DNA of 64,000 bases, taken from positions 496,001-560,000 of the forward strand of contig JAXMBL010000005.1 of NCBI GenBank assembly GCA_046349915.1. Reading direction: 5' to 3'. The notes under the pieces are model-generated. The model did not search any database, was not told the DNA's origin, and was given only the letters and a program-made list of their open reading frames with translations. Source of the stretch: CAIXSC01 sp046349915. Lineage in GTDB: Bacteria; Planctomycetota; Planctomycetia; Pirellulales; Pirellulaceae. This document shows, piece after piece, positions 63,701 through 64,000 of this stretch (the first letter of the stretch is position 1; each line of letters opens with the position of its first letter). The translations under genes and the position numbers were made by a program.

Positions 63701-64000
63701 TGCACGCACGGTCACGGGAAACTCCAGGGTCAACCCTTCATTCTCCAGCCCTCGCGGATCAACAAACAGCGGCACGTCGGCCATTGCGGCGACTTGGGTG
63801 AGGACCGATTCGATGGGTTCGTCGCGAAATTGAAAACTGACCGGCCGTTCCAGTTTCCGCAGAAGTTTCTGGTGTTGCAGCAACCTCCATTGTTCGCTGG
63901 CCAACAGCTCCAATCGTTCGCGCGGCACGCTTGCGTGAGGTCCAACCAAACCAGCGACGGGATACTCGATTCGCTGCTGTCGCTTGTGACCATCCTCTTG
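60797..64000 (-). CDS. Large protein with secretin-type STN domain (5' end outside window)
   Basis: The frame is open to the last base of the window, so the gene is partial; at least 1067 codons are present. TTG 63949 is only an in-frame leucine, not a supported start. Near the upstream end an STN-like fold is recognisable (VSFQFRDEPIESVLTQVAA and LPARKALERVCEHSLAIST), the short N-terminal module of secretins and TonB-dependent receptors. Variants are common as stand-alone repeats in planctomycetes. A Gly/Met-rich stretch (GGGMGGLGGGMGGMGG, 63445-63510) follows. The remaining 850 residues are charged, with helical, possibly HEAT or TPR-like repeats towards the C terminus. No secretin barrel is visible. 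Function unknown; a scaffold in the envelope is a guess. Confidence 0.7.
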   Translation of the reverse strand, partial: QEDGHKRQQRIEYPVAGLVGPHASVPRERLELLASEQWRLLQHQKLLRKLERPVSFQFRDEPIESVLTQVAAMADVPLFVDPRGLENEGLTLEFPVTVRASDLPARKALERVCEHSLAISTRGEAVVVTSKERAKAWTYPRVHSVRGVLTETRRDSVSFRLPRASSQGIGGGMGGLGGGMGGMGGWSAVTENSASRMGIGADPEAAPDVPTADVHSPSPPAITEASPPRSQESSDLDTVSMPNGVDSAETDQSYSPDWDELTELVRNTVTRRDWEDAGGVGATAASPSTLDLVVLGTDRHHREVESLLARLRRESLHRPARHYVRLMRAPPRLPMGGFDLSAIGELLSTTTGKPSPGWEKDGGANNVELDWVRAMLVINADPRSHDEIHTLLTQLHRSRYEQLHGSRPWENSRSFLEASTEDAPTPQDSVQHAEELTLLKVRAPSEATKSEASKSAVSISEAWTYRRLSDQGPQRIEVVSAGEVVEVRFPSLVLRMDGRDGAIISPAIYWVQVGEWGEALRRLVDAYLPWMPHRTDEDLARRFDIVREREDAATLTLRFTPTRSLEVREDALIITYDKQTGRVVAMKAQGKAETLGLLERQSPPATKKSEQARVKDRSNVEFETFEWINAHGRKVVEWKQEALSAQRDLESLDGLQTTHAILDQRPNAGRSSRLALAWKALSEQKDAEAFLLFTDEIRERGPVVATCFLRAWCAQRAPEFRNRPEVLKDLEFVVKQGASPWAEQIRLAEFPVFTDSQLYELLSLMPRSRRSAKDEERLARLAWEAGLLKGGEVRFRDLPEDDPFSDERVDNKHSTAALQHIRAAIEKPGLAGCSWSALEFGVYLAMRTGQFSLARDWAVGRVDLGKDSAEQVGELAAEINRLGQREIAEKFLDAMLKHPHVQGWDRRVLLVQRAAWLRGMPRWRSLVESENASLGADGKSSIFLNASIDSLTRELTLSATPDEVTQLASLAKSPALRVRLLWLLGDMQRDVDRIYESTREGIVAKDWPRHRLAHRCERLLSLGASERVVTLLETLLRRDEILPPDVLAQLRIAYEALDRQQEAARTH

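Overview
The window comes from a planctomycete (phylum Planctomycetota; the gene families fit a Pirellulales-type bacterium, but I cannot fix the genus). The evidence is the co-occurrence of families typical of that phylum: a DUF1549/DUF1553 cytochrome-like protein paired with a Tat-exported DUF1501 protein, a membrane-bound-dehydrogenase/heme-binding/DUF1080 fusion, BBP7 and Lpg1974-type outer-membrane barrels, N-terminal LEPR-XLL tags followed by dockerin repeats, SdrD-B modules, and a DUF3467 protein. The DNA is GC-rich, so most genes carry long spurious antisense frames.

Layout. 1-6.9 kb: mfd, a lipoprotein parvulin (PPIase), a REPIN-like repeat array, then gltA (citrate synthase) with a clean terminator. 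7.3-18.5 kb: one giant minus-strand gene (about 3720 residues) whose RHS/YD shell is interrupted by 21 VCBS/FG-GAP repeats and which ends in a glycine-rich hydrophobic tip. 19.5-24.3 kb: a Tat-exported WD40 protein and a LEPR/SdrD-B/VCBS surface protein, bounded by inverted compound repeats. 24.5-32.7 kb: TerC, a YeiH-type transporter overlapping a small membrane protein, and a 1763-residue multidomain secreted protein. 33.1-34.5 kb: an AIM24/TIGR00266 protein with an added zinc ribbon, coupled to a small anchored protein. 34.6-35.3 kb: a non-coding element bounded by 33-base inverted repeats with nested long hairpins. 35.4-43.6 kb: a minus-strand run of a short SecA, a GAF-HlyD fusion, a second HlyD, a PqqD-like/site-2-protease/HlyD fusion and DUF3467. 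44-54.3 kb: two outer-membrane barrel genes flanking a dockerin/cadherin-like surface protein, with a repeat-rich stretch between. 54.4-59.2 kb: the DUF1549/1553 plus DUF1501 pair. 59.4-64 kb: a membrane-anchored protein with a Tudor-like tail, and the 3' part of a large protein with a secretin-type STN domain that runs off the window.

How the genes work together. The strongest candidate for an undescribed system is the SecA/GAF-HlyD/HlyD/S2P-HlyD/DUF3467 cluster, which looks like a membrane-spanning export or envelope-signalling assembly without an ABC transporter or RND pump in view. Three genes carry LEPR-like N-terminal tags and are probably displayed or secreted by one lineage-specific route. 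The intergenic DNA is largely a mosaic of short dispersed palindromic repeat families. Three gene stop codons coincide with or directly abut one of these repeats.
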